A stretch of 47,512 nt of DNA from Nitrospirota bacterium (GTDB lineage Bacteria; Nitrospirota; Thermodesulfovibrionia; UBA6902): assembly GCA_016214845.1 (NCBI GenBank), contig JACRMS010000017.1, forward strand, positions 1 through 47,512, given 5' to 3'. The notes under the pieces are model-generated. The model saw only the letters and a list, made by a program, of their open reading frames with translations, searched no databases and was not told where the DNA came from. Below are positions 34,192-41,982 of the stretch, piece by piece (the first letter of the stretch is position 1; each line of letters opens with the position of its first letter). The position numbers and the translations under genes were made by a program.

Positions 34192-36605
34192 TTCTTTCTT
34201 ACCAGCAGCGGTTTTACGTTCAACTTCTTTTTAATCTCTTTCGCAATGAGCAGGCCCTGTTCTTTACTCATGATGCCGGGGACCCTTACTTTGTTGAAAT
34301 TATTTTCCTCAACGATGAATGCTTCCGGGTAATCGCCTTTTAATTTTTCAAGCACGCCCTGTGCATTTCTAATGTCTTTCCATGAGCCTATCTGGATAAA
34401 ATATTTGCCTGACGGGGTTGTTTCCGGCGCGGGTTTCTCAGTATTTAAAGTTTTTTTTTCCGTTGGCGCGGGTGTATCAGCCGGGGGAACTGCGATTTCC
34501 GTGTTGTTTTCGGTTTGAGACTTGGCAGGCGGAACAGCAGCGTTATCGATAACAGGTTCAATAGTTTGTTCCGGAACAGTTTTTTGTTCCTGGTCTTGCG
34601 GGGCGGCTTTGCTCTCTTGAGGGACAGCGGGTTTCTCTTTCTGCATTGTGTCCGAGTCCAGCGGCGGGTTAGTTATCTTGATCCTGTAATTCGGTTCCGC
34701 GTAGAGGACTTCAGGCATGGAAGAAAATTCTTTTAAGGCGCCTTCCACTTCCTGCCCGGATTTCAACTGGATATGGTAGACATTTATATCTTTTAAATAA
34801 GCTATAACCGACGCCCTCTTTTGCGCAATGATCTCCAGCGCCCTTTCTTTTGAAACATCGTCTTTAAACCGTACCAACAGTTCACCTACATGATAAAATT
34901 TTTCCCTCTCCACAAATGTCTTATGCTTCTCATCCGTTATCTTTATCAGTTGGTCCGAGTCCTTGACAACATGCGGTGACAGGAATACCAGAAGGTTCGT
35001 CTTGTTTTTTGTCACACTTGTTGTCTTGAAAAGCCAGCCCAATACAGGTATGTCGCCAAGCAACGGCATCTTTGTTACGGACTCCTCTTCTTTTTCCTGC
35101 ATCAGGCCGCTGATGACAACCGTGCGTCCGTCCCTGACAACAACGGAAGTCTTTGTTGAGCGCTTGGTGGTTGTGGGGCCCACTGTTGTCAGGACAGCTT
35201 CAGAGGTATCTTTGACCGCCGAGATCTCCTGCTTGATATCAAGCCTGACATAATCCCCCTCTGTTATCTGGGGAGTGATCTTGAGCATTATGCCGACGTC
35301 CTGTCTCTCTATGGAGTTTAAAACCGTATTGGTGGTAGTTACGTCGCGTTCCCTTTTTGAAATAAACGGCACGTTTTCTCCGACTAATATTTCCGCCTCT
35401 TCATTGTCGGATGTCAGTATCTGTGGAGTTGAGAGGACATTTACGGCGTCTTTGAATTCGTTCAGGTTGAAGAGGGCCGCGAAACCGGGGGCTGTAAGGG
35501 TTGTGGATGTAGCGGCCCCGCTTGAATCTATGGAAGAGATGGGGATGTCGATGAAGTTGCCCATTCCGCCGGCAGTAAATCCCGTTAAACCGTTAACGAT
35601 CGAAACTAGGGAGCTTGAACTCAAATTCCCAAAGCCGCCGATAACGATCGGTTCACCGTTATGGCTTACCGTGGCCCTCCATTTTGATCCGAGCTCCTTT
35701 AGCTTGTCGATCGAGGCCTCAACAATCATGGCCTCAACGTACACCTGCTTTCTTCTCCTGTCGAGGGTCTTTATGACCTGCGCGATATTTTCATACTCGG
35801 AAGGGGGCGCGACAACGACAAGTGAGTTGGTCGATTTGTCGGGCGTTACGCTTAATGTCGGGACCGAATCAGGAGACTTCTGTTTGTCCCTCTGTGAAGC
35901 CTTGTAGGCTGTCTGGAGGTTTTTCAATATTCCTTCAAGCACCTTTGCAAGAGTCACCGCGTCCGCGTTTTCGAGAAAGTAGACACTCACCTTTGCGGTT
36001 TCTTCCTGGGCCGAGGGGAGGTCGATCAATTTCAGAATGGACATTACTTTTTCCATATTCAGGGCGGAATCCACAACAAGCAGGAAATTGCCCGGGCCGA
36101 AGGCGGAGATATGACCGTCTCTTGAAACCACCGGACGAAGGAACTGTATAGCGTCATCAGCCTTGATGTTCTGGGTCGGAATGAGTTTTGTGATGTACCC
36201 TTCATTAACGGGGATCTTTTCGTCCGTAGATAGCTGGCCTTCCTCCTTTGCCTGCGAAGCCAGGATGATCTTGTACGTCTTGGGGCCGGACGGGATTATG
36301 GTGTAGCCTTTCAGGCCCAATACGGAAGTAAAGAGCGAGAAGGATTCGTCAATGGAAAGCTTTGCCGGCGCTATGATGGTGATCTTTCCTTTGACCTTGT
36401 CGTCAAAGATGAAGTTGTTGCCTGTTATCTCGCTGATGAATTTTATTATCGTCGGTATGTCGACATCAATGAAATTGAAGGCGATGTTCTCATCTGACTT
36501 CCTGTTTTCGGAAAAGGAGAGTCCGGGTGTGAGCGAAAAGGTAAATACAAGCAGACAGATCAAACACAGGGTCCTGACAACTTTCATTTTACCGGTATCT
36601 TTCAT
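34185..36605 (-). CDS. gspD: type II secretion secretin GspD with C-terminal subtilase-prodomain-like and SPOR domains
   Basis: GspD forms the outer-membrane channel. The 806-residue protein has a signal peptide (to about 31), an N0 domain (40-120, IAFNFIDVDIPTIIKFISEI), N1 and N2 domains (about 135-200 and 203-285), and the secretin domain (about 288-550) with VPFISKRERD and LLGDIPVLGWLFKTTS. Unusually, three further parts follow. Residues 573-643 (GELLVRFKDDVSKERALEII to SSMPEVLYAEPNYR) resemble the prodomain of subtilisin-like proteases. Residues 644-731 are a Pro/Glu/Thr-rich linker. Residues 732-804 are a SPOR domain (GKYFIQIGSWKDIRNAQGVL), which in other proteins binds denuded peptidoglycan. 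ATG at residue 7 is an alternative start. Confidence 0.92.
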   Translation of the reverse strand: MKDTGKMKVVRTLCLICLLVFTFSLTPGLSFSENRKSDENIAFNFIDVDIPTIIKFISEITGNNFIFDDKVKGKITIIAPAKLSIDESFSLFTSVLGLKGYTIIPSGPKTYKIILASQAKEEGQLSTDEKIPVNEGYITKLIPTQNIKADDAIQFLRPVVSRDGHISAFGPGNFLLVVDSALNMEKVMSILKLIDLPSAQEETAKVSVYFLENADAVTLAKVLEGILKNLQTAYKASQRDKQKSPDSVPTLSVTPDKSTNSLVVVAPPSEYENIAQVIKTLDRRRKQVYVEAMIVEASIDKLKELGSKWRATVSHNGEPIVIGGFGNLSSSSLVSIVNGLTGFTAGGMGNFIDIPISSIDSSGAATSTTLTAPGFAALFNLNEFKDAVNVLSTPQILTSDNEEAEILVGENVPFISKRERDVTTTNTVLNSIERQDVGIMLKITPQITEGDYVRLDIKQEISAVKDTSEAVLTTVGPTTTKRSTKTSVVVRDGRTVVISGLMQEKEEESVTKMPLLGDIPVLGWLFKTTSVTKNKTNLLVFLSPHVVKDSDQLIKITDEKHKTFVEREKFYHVGELLVRFKDDVSKERALEIIAQKRASVIAYLKDINVYHIQLKSGQEVEGALKEFSSMPEVLYAEPNYRIKITNPPLDSDTMQKEKPAVPQESKAAPQDQEQKTVPEQTIEPVIDNAAVPPAKSQTENNTEIAVPPADTPAPTEKKTLNTEKPAPETTPSGKYFIQIGSWKDIRNAQGVLEKLKGDYPEAFIVEENNFNKVRVPGIMSKEQGLLIAKEIKKKLNVKPLLVRKKI

Positions 36606-36649
36606 TTTTCACTTTGAATTTTACAATTTATCTTAATGTTAATCAATAA

Positions 36650-37570
36650 CTACCTTATGCGATAAGTCATCGACATGTTTTGATCGTTCCTGATTATGTC
36701 AAGATTAACGCTGTTCATCCCCTTCAATGCCGTCATTGCCTGCATCGCGACTTCGGCGTTTGAGATCTCAAGGCCGTTTATCCTTAACAATATGTCGCCG
36801 TTCCTTAACCCAAGACTTTGATAAATGCCCCCCGGCACTACCTCGCTTATTTTGAATCCCGACTGTTTACCGTCCTTGATATTTGGCAGCAGTCTCGCCT
36901 CGGTCAGTATCTTTTCGGGATTCTCAAGAGATTGCTGAACCCTCCGGCTGTCGAGGATGTATTCCTTCTCGCCGACCTTTTTGGCAAAGGATGGCCGCTG
37001 AGATTCAGTAGACTGCTCCGGAGCTGACGCTGAAGCCGACGGCAAATCCTGCAGCGGGATGGCGCTGATAACAGAGTTTTGTTCTATTTCAATGGACGAC
37101 TTTTCTATTTTTATTAAGGTCCCGTAATTAAAGACCTCAGTGCCGTATCTGAAGACCTCCTGCTTGCCCGGAGATTGCACCTTGTCCTCAAAGATCGCGT
37201 AACTCAGATTTTTGGGGCCGACCACGGTCCCGACGAGGATGAGGTTTGACAAAGGACTGGGCTGGGCCGCATTCTCCTCGGAGACCTCAATTGGGCTGAG
37301 TGTCATGGGCGGGCCAAAAGGGTTTTTTTCAAGGATGGGCGAATAATACATGAGAGGTTTTTTGCTTGCTGCTTTTTGCACGGCCATTTTACTTTCGGAA
37401 GCCGCCGGGCGCGGTTGTTTCTTTGAAAGCGTGGTGCTGACGATACTGCGGACGAGCAGGAGGCTTGCAATTAGAATAAGCGCCCCGAGAAAATAGTTGA
37501 GCAGGTAAAGCTTCTTAAATGAAAATTCAAACATTTTTATTAGCTTAAACTTTTGCCGGTTCGCTGTCAA
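36650..37570 (-). CDS. gspC: type II secretion system protein GspC with PDZ domain
   Basis: GspC links the inner-membrane platform to GspD. The 306-residue protein has one transmembrane segment (about 18-42, LLNYFLGALILIASLLLV), a homology region (about 80-170, with NPFGPP and LILVGTVVG) and a C-terminal PDZ domain (about 205-306, with ISEVVPGGIYQSLGLRNGD). Short linker sequences are Ser/Ala/Pro-rich. It precedes gspD by 44 bases and follows the phosphorylase gene by 33 bases, so all five minus-strand genes may be one transcript. Confidence 0.9.
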   Translation of the reverse strand: MTANRQKFKLIKMFEFSFKKLYLLNYFLGALILIASLLLVRSIVSTTLSKKQPRPAASESKMAVQKAASKKPLMYYSPILEKNPFGPPMTLSPIEVSEENAAQPSPLSNLILVGTVVGPKNLSYAIFEDKVQSPGKQEVFRYGTEVFNYGTLIKIEKSSIEIEQNSVISAIPLQDLPSASASAPEQSTESQRPSFAKKVGEKEYILDSRRVQQSLENPEKILTEARLLPNIKDGKQSGFKISEVVPGGIYQSLGLRNGDILLRINGLEISNAEVAMQAMTALKGMNSVNLDIIRNDQNMSMTYRIR

Positions 37571-37603
37571 TAATAACAGGTGTAGGCTTAATATAGTCGA
37601 CTA

Positions 37604-38392
37604 TTATATCGTCGCTTCTTTCAGCGCCTCTGCGCAGGGACACTTTCTCTGTTCGGGGACAAGCGTGAATGTTTCTTTAAGAAGAAGCTTGAGCTGTTCG
37701 GTCGTCGCCTTCATCGCGTTCATGACCTCGGAGACAGTGAGCTTTTGCCTGCTGATCCCTGCGGCGTAATTCGCTACAACAGAAATGCCGGAGTAGCATA
37801 TCTCCAATTCCCTCGCAAGCGAAGCCTCAGGCATTCCGGTCATGCCGACTACATCTGCGCCGAGCAGGGAGAATGATTTTATTTCAGCGGCCGATTCAAG
37901 ACGCGGCCCCTCTACTGCAACGTATGTTCCACCGCTCCTCACACGGACTTTGACGCGCTTCCCGGCTTTTAACAATGTCCGGCGGAGCTCCGGGCAGTAA
38001 GGCTCTGTGAAGTCGATGTGAACGACGCCTTCTTTGCCGTCATAAAATGTAGATCTTCTGTTCCTCGTCATGTCAATAACCTGATCAAGGACCACGATGT
38101 CTCCGGGTTTCAGTCCCTTTTTGATCCCGCCTACCGCGCTGATTGAAAGAATTCTCTCGACGCCGAGCTTTTTGAATCCGTAGATGTTCGCCCTGTAGTT
38201 GATCATGTGTGGAGGGATGTCGTGGTGTTTGCCGTGGCGCGGAAGGAATACGATTTCGGTATTTCCCATTTTGCCGATGAGATATTGCCCTGAAGGCTTG
38301 CCGAACGGGGTCGTGATATTTTTCCTGCCTTTTAAGACGAGACCTTTGATCTCATATAACCCGCTTCCGCCGATAACGCCGATTTTTGACAT
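37604..38392 (-). CDS. purine nucleoside / methylthio-nucleoside phosphorylase
   Basis: The 262-residue protein belongs to the trimeric MTAP/PNP family: GVIGGSGLYEI at the start, the phosphate-binding PRHGKHHDIPPHMINYRANI (51-70), the VAVEGPRLESAAEI segment (158-171) and VVGMTGMPEASLARELEICY (181-200). The base-recognition stretch reads ANYAAG (207-212). Adenine-specific MTAPs have a DYDxW stretch there; NxAAG is the form of 6-oxopurine enzymes such as PNP and methylthioinosine phosphorylase. It would normally be labelled MTAP, but I favour inosine-type substrates. A CPC Cys pair lies near the C-terminus (251-253). AGGAGG lies 4 bases before the start codon. Confidence 0.85.
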   Translation of the reverse strand: MSKIGVIGGSGLYEIKGLVLKGRKNITTPFGKPSGQYLIGKMGNTEIVFLPRHGKHHDIPPHMINYRANIYGFKKLGVERILSISAVGGIKKGLKPGDIVVLDQVIDMTRNRRSTFYDGKEGVVHIDFTEPYCPELRRTLLKAGKRVKVRVRSGGTYVAVEGPRLESAAEIKSFSLLGADVVGMTGMPEASLARELEICYSGISVVANYAAGISRQKLTVSEVMNAMKATTEQLKLLLKETFTLVPEQRKCPCAEALKEATI

Positions 38393-38415
38393 ATCAACCT
38401 CCTATAATGTTTAAT
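38386..38415 (+). promoter_or_regulatory. promoter of tldD
   Basis: TTGACA (38386-38391), an 18-base spacer and TTTAAT (38410-38415, five of six consensus bases). The -35 box overlaps the start codon region of the divergent phosphorylase gene. Confidence 0.5.
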
Positions 38416-38430
38416 AAAACTGGACTGTTA

Positions 38431-38459
38431 ATAATGTCAGATTAGTAAAAAGGATTCAA
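38431..38459 (-). promoter_or_regulatory. promoter of the phosphorylase-gspCDEF transcript
   Basis: On the minus strand TTGAAT (38459-38454) stands 17 bases before CATTAT (38436-38431). The leader then carries AGGAGG before the start codon at 38392. It interleaves with the tldD promoter in a 72-base divergent gap. Confidence 0.4.
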
Positions 38460-38464
38460 GACCC

Positions 38465-39868
38465 TTGTCAAAACTTATGATTAAGATCCCGGATGAGCTG
38501 TTGCTGAAGATTATCAGGAAGGCGCTGTCAAACGGCGGTGATTACGCGGACATATTTATCGAGCATGAAAGGCCGCTGTCGATACAGCTTGAAGACGACA
38601 AGATAGAGAAAGTTGTCTCAGGAATCGACTCAGGAGCCGGTGTCAGAGTTTTATACGGCGGCAAGTCTGCTTATGCTTACACTAATGATCTGTCCGAGGA
38701 CTCATTGTTAAACATTGCCGGGGCTGTCAGCAGCGCGGTCAAGGAACGCGGTGAAAAGGACAGAGTTGTTGATCTGAGAAGGTCCAGGCCTTTGGTTGAT
38801 TTCAGAATAAAATACAATCCCCGCGATGTTCAGATAGAGAAGAAGATATCGCTTGTGGAAAATGCAAACAGGACCGCAAAGGGCATCAGCCCGAAGATAA
38901 AGCAGGTATCCGTAATCTACAGGGACTCCATTCAAAATGTTTGCATTGCAACTTCAGACGGGACCATTGCGGAGGATGAGCGTATTTATACGCTTGCGCT
39001 TGTTCAGGTGATCGCTTCAGACGGTGACGTCTTGCAGACAGGTTATGAACCTGTGGGCGGGCTTACGGGTTTTGAACTGTTTGAAGAAAATCCATTCGAC
39101 GAGATAGCAGTTAAGGCTGCTGAGAAGGCGGTAAAGATGTTGAGCGCAAGAAAGGCTAGCGGCGGGAGGATGCCCGTAGTAATCTCTGCAGAGGCAGGGG
39201 GCACTATGATACATGAGGCTGTTGGACATGGGTTGGAAGCAGATCTTGCGCAACAGGGGTTGTCTGTTTACACAAACAAGATCGGGCAGCAGATCGCATC
39301 GCCCTTGGTTACGATTGTTGACGATTCAACGCTGCCTAAAAAGAGAGGCTCATTCAGATTTGATGATGAAGGGACTGTTTCTCAGAGGACGGTCTTAGTA
39401 GAGAACGGGGTCCTCAAAAGTTATATGCATGACAGGTTGACGGCGATGAGGGAAGGCACAGGGTCGACAGGAAACGGAAGGCGGCAGTCTTATAAAGACA
39501 GGCCGATACCGAGGATGACCAATACATTTATTGAACGTGGGAATGGGTCCCCTGATGAAATAATAGGATCGGTCGATAAAGGTTTCTTCGTGAAAAAGAT
39601 GGGGGGAGGGCAGGTCAATACGGTTACGGGGGAATTTGTTTTTGAGGTGTCCGAGGGATATCTGATTGAAAAGGGTCAAGTGGGAGAGCCTGTGCGCGGC
39701 GCTACACTCATTGGAAACGGCCCCGAAATTCTTAAATCAATAGATATGGTAGGGAATGATTTGGGTTTTGCAATAGGAACATGCGGTAAAGATGCCCAGG
39801 GTGTGCCGGTTTCTGACGCGATGCCGACCGTAAGGATACCGGAGATCGTGGTCGGAGGGGAAGCCTGA
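38465..39868 (+). CDS. tldD: TldD metalloprotease subunit
   Basis: TldD and TldE form a heterodimeric metalloprotease that degrades unfolded peptides and trims microcin or RiPP precursors. The 467-residue protein has the zinc motif in GGTMIHEAVGHGLEADL (HExxxH), and conserved DDEGTVSQRTVLVENGVLKS and GNGRRQSYKDRP segments. The partner (pmbA/tldE) is not in the window. The start may be TTG 38465, with AAGGA 9 bases upstream, or ATG 38477. Confidence 0.93.
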   Translation: MSKLMIKIPDELLLKIIRKALSNGGDYADIFIEHERPLSIQLEDDKIEKVVSGIDSGAGVRVLYGGKSAYAYTNDLSEDSLLNIAGAVSSAVKERGEKDRVVDLRRSRPLVDFRIKYNPRDVQIEKKISLVENANRTAKGISPKIKQVSVIYRDSIQNVCIATSDGTIAEDERIYTLALVQVIASDGDVLQTGYEPVGGLTGFELFEENPFDEIAVKAAEKAVKMLSARKASGGRMPVVISAEAGGTMIHEAVGHGLEADLAQQGLSVYTNKIGQQIASPLVTIVDDSTLPKKRGSFRFDDEGTVSQRTVLVENGVLKSYMHDRLTAMREGTGSTGNGRRQSYKDRPIPRMTNTFIERGNGSPDEIIGSVDKGFFVKKMGGGQVNTVTGEFVFEVSEGYLIEKGQVGEPVRGATLIGNGPEILKSIDMVGNDLGFAIGTCGKDAQGVPVSDAMPTVRIPEIVVGGEA

Positions 39869-39973
39869 TTTGTGCTAAATAAAGCCACAATAGTTGTATT
39901 TATGATACAGATAATAAGATAAGCCCCTTGTTTTTTAAAGATAATTTATTGGTATCTATTTTGCTTATTACTG

Positions 39974-40048
39974 ATGAAAACTTTAGAAGAAAACCTTAAG
40001 AAAGGGCTGAAAGAATTTAAAAAGGGCTCTTACCTCTTGGTGTTCTAA
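39974..40048 (+). other. short Lys-rich open frame in the tldD-lpxC gap
   Basis: The 263-base gap after tldD (39869-40131) is AT-rich and holds no clear gene or promoter. The only notable frame encodes 24 residues (MKTLEENLKKGLKEFKKGSY then LLVF) that would form an amphipathic helix. It lacks a convincing ribosome site and may be a remnant or chance. Confidence 0.2.
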
Positions 40049-40155
40049 AAAGTGTCTGGGTTGTACGATTGCTTCAATTAGCAGTTGGTTGAGAAAAACG
40101 AAAGGAAAGAAAAAACTAAGCTTTAGAAAATATGGGATTTTTCTTGGGATTTAAG

Positions 40156-41049
40156 ATGAGACTTCAAAATACATTAAAGAATGAGATCATAATTACTGGA
40201 AACGGACTTCACACCGGCCACATTATAAATATGAGGCTCAGACCCGCGCCAAGGGATTCCGGCATAGTATTTATCAGGACCGACAAGAGGGACACCAGAA
40301 TAAAAGCAAATGTAAGCTCTGTTGTTGATACAACTTTTGCCACAACCCTTGCTTCAGAAGGTGTCAGGGTCGGAACGGTTGAACATCTTTTAGCTGCTTT
40401 TGCAGGTCTTGATATAGATAATGTATATGTTGAGATTGATGGCCCCGAGGTGCCGATAATGGATGGAAGCGCCCTGCCGTTTGTTAATAAGATCATGGAG
40501 GCAGGAATTGCAAAACAGGCCAAGACGGTATCCTTTATAAGGATACGGGAACCTATTGTGGTCATGGAAGGCCCAAGCCAGATTGCAATTACACCCTGCG
40601 AAGGGATGAGGATAACGTATCGTCTTTTCTATACGCATCCTGCTTTTGGAGAGCAAAAGCTTGGCATTGATGTTACGACAAGAAAATTTATCAGCGAGAT
40701 CGCGCCTGCGAGGACCTTCGGGTTTCTCAGAGATGTTGAAATGCTGAGAGCGAAAGGCCTTGCAAAGGGCGGTTCATTAGAGAACGCGATTGTACTCGGT
40801 GAAAAGGAAGTGTTGAACGGCAACAAGCTGAGGTTTAAGGATGAATTCGTGCGGCACAAGATTCTTGACGCTATTGGGGATATTTCCTTGATAGGTTTGC
40901 CGGTATACGGACATATCATTGCAAACAAATCAGGACATACCTTACATATAAAACTTCTCAAGAAAATTCTCTCAAGCAGAGATTCATGGGAGATCGCTTC
41001 CGAGCCGGTTATCGCGCCTTCAATGACCGGACTGGCCGCACAGGTTTAA
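40156..41049 (+). CDS. lpxC: UDP-3-O-acyl-N-acetylglucosamine deacetylase
   Basis: LpxC commits UDP-acyl-GlcNAc to lipid A, so the cell has a lipopolysaccharide outer membrane. The sequence shows KNEIIITGNGLHTG, the zinc ligand in TVEHLLAAFAGLDID, the zinc pair in HKILDAIGD (HxxxD) near the C-terminus, and GHIIANKSGHTLH with the catalytic His. I start at ATG 40156, preceded by GGGA 6 bases before it and matching the usual family N-terminus; ATG 40132 would add eight residues and has no ribosome site. Length is about 297 residues, normal. It stands alone, not in the usual cell-division cluster. Confidence 0.94.
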   Translation: MRLQNTLKNEIIITGNGLHTGHIINMRLRPAPRDSGIVFIRTDKRDTRIKANVSSVVDTTFATTLASEGVRVGTVEHLLAAFAGLDIDNVYVEIDGPEVPIMDGSALPFVNKIMEAGIAKQAKTVSFIRIREPIVVMEGPSQIAITPCEGMRITYRLFYTHPAFGEQKLGIDVTTRKFISEIAPARTFGFLRDVEMLRAKGLAKGGSLENAIVLGEKEVLNGNKLRFKDEFVRHKILDAIGDISLIGLPVYGHIIANKSGHTLHIKLLKKILSSRDSWEIASEPVIAPSMTGLAAQV

Positions 41050-41110
41050 GAAACCAACTGGTTTATTTTTACCCTTATCCCTCAAGCTGACTTAAATTCA
41101 AAGATTGATG

Positions 41111-41151
41111 CAAAAAAAAGAGCTGTCCCATCATTGCACGATGGGACAGCT
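41111..41151 (-). terminator. strong intrinsic terminator of the Lys/Ala-rich microprotein gene
   Basis: AGCTGTCCCATC (41121-41132) and GATGGGACAGCT (41140-41151) form a perfect 12-base stem with a 7-base loop. On the minus strand it is followed by CTTTTTTTTG, so it ends minus-strand transcription. It might also slow transcription from lpxC on the other strand, where no T-run is present. Confidence 0.88.
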
Positions 41152-41177
41152 TAATTTCCGTAATGCTGTCGAGATAC

Positions 41178-41267
41178 TTATTTCTTTTTCTTTGCAGGTG
41201 CTTTCTTTGCTGTCTTCTTTGCAGTAGCTTTTTTCTTTGTTGCAGCGGCTTTCTTTGTGGCGGCCAT
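41178..41267 (-). CDS. 29-residue Lys/Ala-rich histone-H1-like protein
   Basis: On the minus strand an ATG opens MAATKKAAATKKKATAKK, then TAKKAPAKKKK and a stop. The composition is only Lys, Ala, Thr and Pro after Met, like the repeated tail of bacterial histone-H1-like proteins (AlgP, HctB). A GGGGGTGA ribosome site lies 8 bases upstream, and a strong terminator lies 27 bases downstream of the stop, so the gene looks real despite its size. It probably binds DNA or RNA non-specifically (inference). It could be co-transcribed with the regulator gene upstream (46 bases); a 7-base hairpin lies in that gap. Confidence 0.7.
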   Translation of the reverse strand: MAATKKAAATKKKATAKKTAKKAPAKKKK

Positions 41268-41289
41268 TAATATTCACCCCCTTTCTTCT

Positions 41290-41307
41290 CTCCCGTTTAT
41301 ACGGGAG
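41290..41307. repeat. hairpin in the leader of the microprotein gene
   Basis: CTCCCGT and ACGGGAG form a 7-base stem with a TTAT loop between the regulator stop and the microprotein start. There is no T-run, so it may be a processing or stability element instead of a terminator. Confidence 0.5.
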
Positions 41308-41313
41308 TAGATT

Positions 41314-41859
41314 TTACAACCTTCCTAAGAGCAAAATTTTTTTTGCGCTTAAAAGTTTCTTTACGGAACGTTCTCCGCTTTTCTTTAAGGTTTTATATTC
41401 AGCCTGACTCATTATTGTATAGCGAATTTCCCTGCCGAACCTTTTTTCAACGTCATCCAGTGTCTTGCCTATATTGTTTGAATCACAGACGACGAATAGA
41501 TCCAGAGAGGGGAGATTCGGGTCATCAACATAGGGGCCGTGGATAAAAGCGGCTTTTGCATCCAGTGCCTTTAAAACGGACTTGAGGGCGCCGGGGACCC
41601 CCAGTGACTTTGCGATCAGACCTTTAAGCTCGGGGAACAGGGAAGAGTTCCTGTTGACTTTGAAATATTTGAGGTTGCCTTCCCTCTCGCTTGTAACGAG
41701 GTCCATCTGTTCGAGTTTGTCGAGTTCTCTTTTTATGCCGGATGCGTTTTTGTTTGTAAGTCTGGCGATCTCTCTGACGTAAAACTTTTCTTCAGGATTG
41801 TTGAATAACAGCGACATGATGTCTGCTCTTATTCCCGATGTGAAAAGTTTTTCTAACAT
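41314..41859 (-). CDS. winged-helix regulator fused to a degenerate nucleotidyltransferase domain
   Basis: The 181-residue protein has an ArsR-like winged helix (about 1-75, KFYVREIARLTNKNASGIKRE and LVTSEREGNLKYFKV) and a C-terminal MNT-type nucleotidyltransferase fold (about 95-181). The catalytic pattern GSxxxxxxxSDxD is damaged: the sequence reads HGPYVDDPNLPSLDLFVV, with Pro in place of the Ser and only one Asp left. It is therefore probably a non-catalytic sensor or pairing domain. A TTGACA on the minus strand (41898-41893) and TACATT (41875-41870) suggest a promoter with a leader of only a few bases. Targets are unknown; the microprotein gene downstream is a candidate partner. Confidence 0.78.
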   Translation of the reverse strand: MLEKLFTSGIRADIMSLLFNNPEEKFYVREIARLTNKNASGIKRELDKLEQMDLVTSEREGNLKYFKVNRNSSLFPELKGLIAKSLGVPGALKSVLKALDAKAAFIHGPYVDDPNLPSLDLFVVCDSNNIGKTLDDVEKRFGREIRYTIMSQAEYKTLKKSGERSVKKLLSAKKILLLGRL

Positions 41860-41869
41860 ATCTGCATAT

Positions 41870-41898
41870 AATGTATAAAATTAAAATAAACTTGTCAA
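41870..41898 (-). promoter_or_regulatory. promoter of the winged-helix/nucleotidyltransferase gene
   Basis: On the minus strand perfect TTGACA (41898-41893), a 17-base spacer and TACATT (41875-41870). The ATG follows 10 bases after the -10, so the leader is very short. Confidence 0.5.
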
Positions 41899-41966
41899 GA
41901 GAAAAATGCAAAAAAGAAACAAAGAGATACTTTTTGTATACAAGTCGATTGTTGCTTATAATGATA

Positions 41967-41982
41967 TTATTGTTGACAATAA
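41967..41982. promoter_or_regulatory. candidate operator palindrome upstream of the DtxR-family gene
   Basis: TTATTGT and ACAATAA are perfect 7-base arms around TG, and the palindrome contains TTGACA. It lies 238 bases before the DtxR gene and 108 bases before the divergent regulator gene. Binding by either regulator is a guess. Confidence 0.35.

Noticed and set aside
35275-35907. 210-codon plus-strand frame inside gspD
   Set aside because: Antisense to the conserved N1-N2 and secretin domains; no independent signals.
41121-41151. Terminator at 41121-41151 assigned to lpxC
   Set aside because: The T-run lies on the minus-strand side of the stem, so it fits the microprotein gene; the plus strand has only TTAATTT after the stem.
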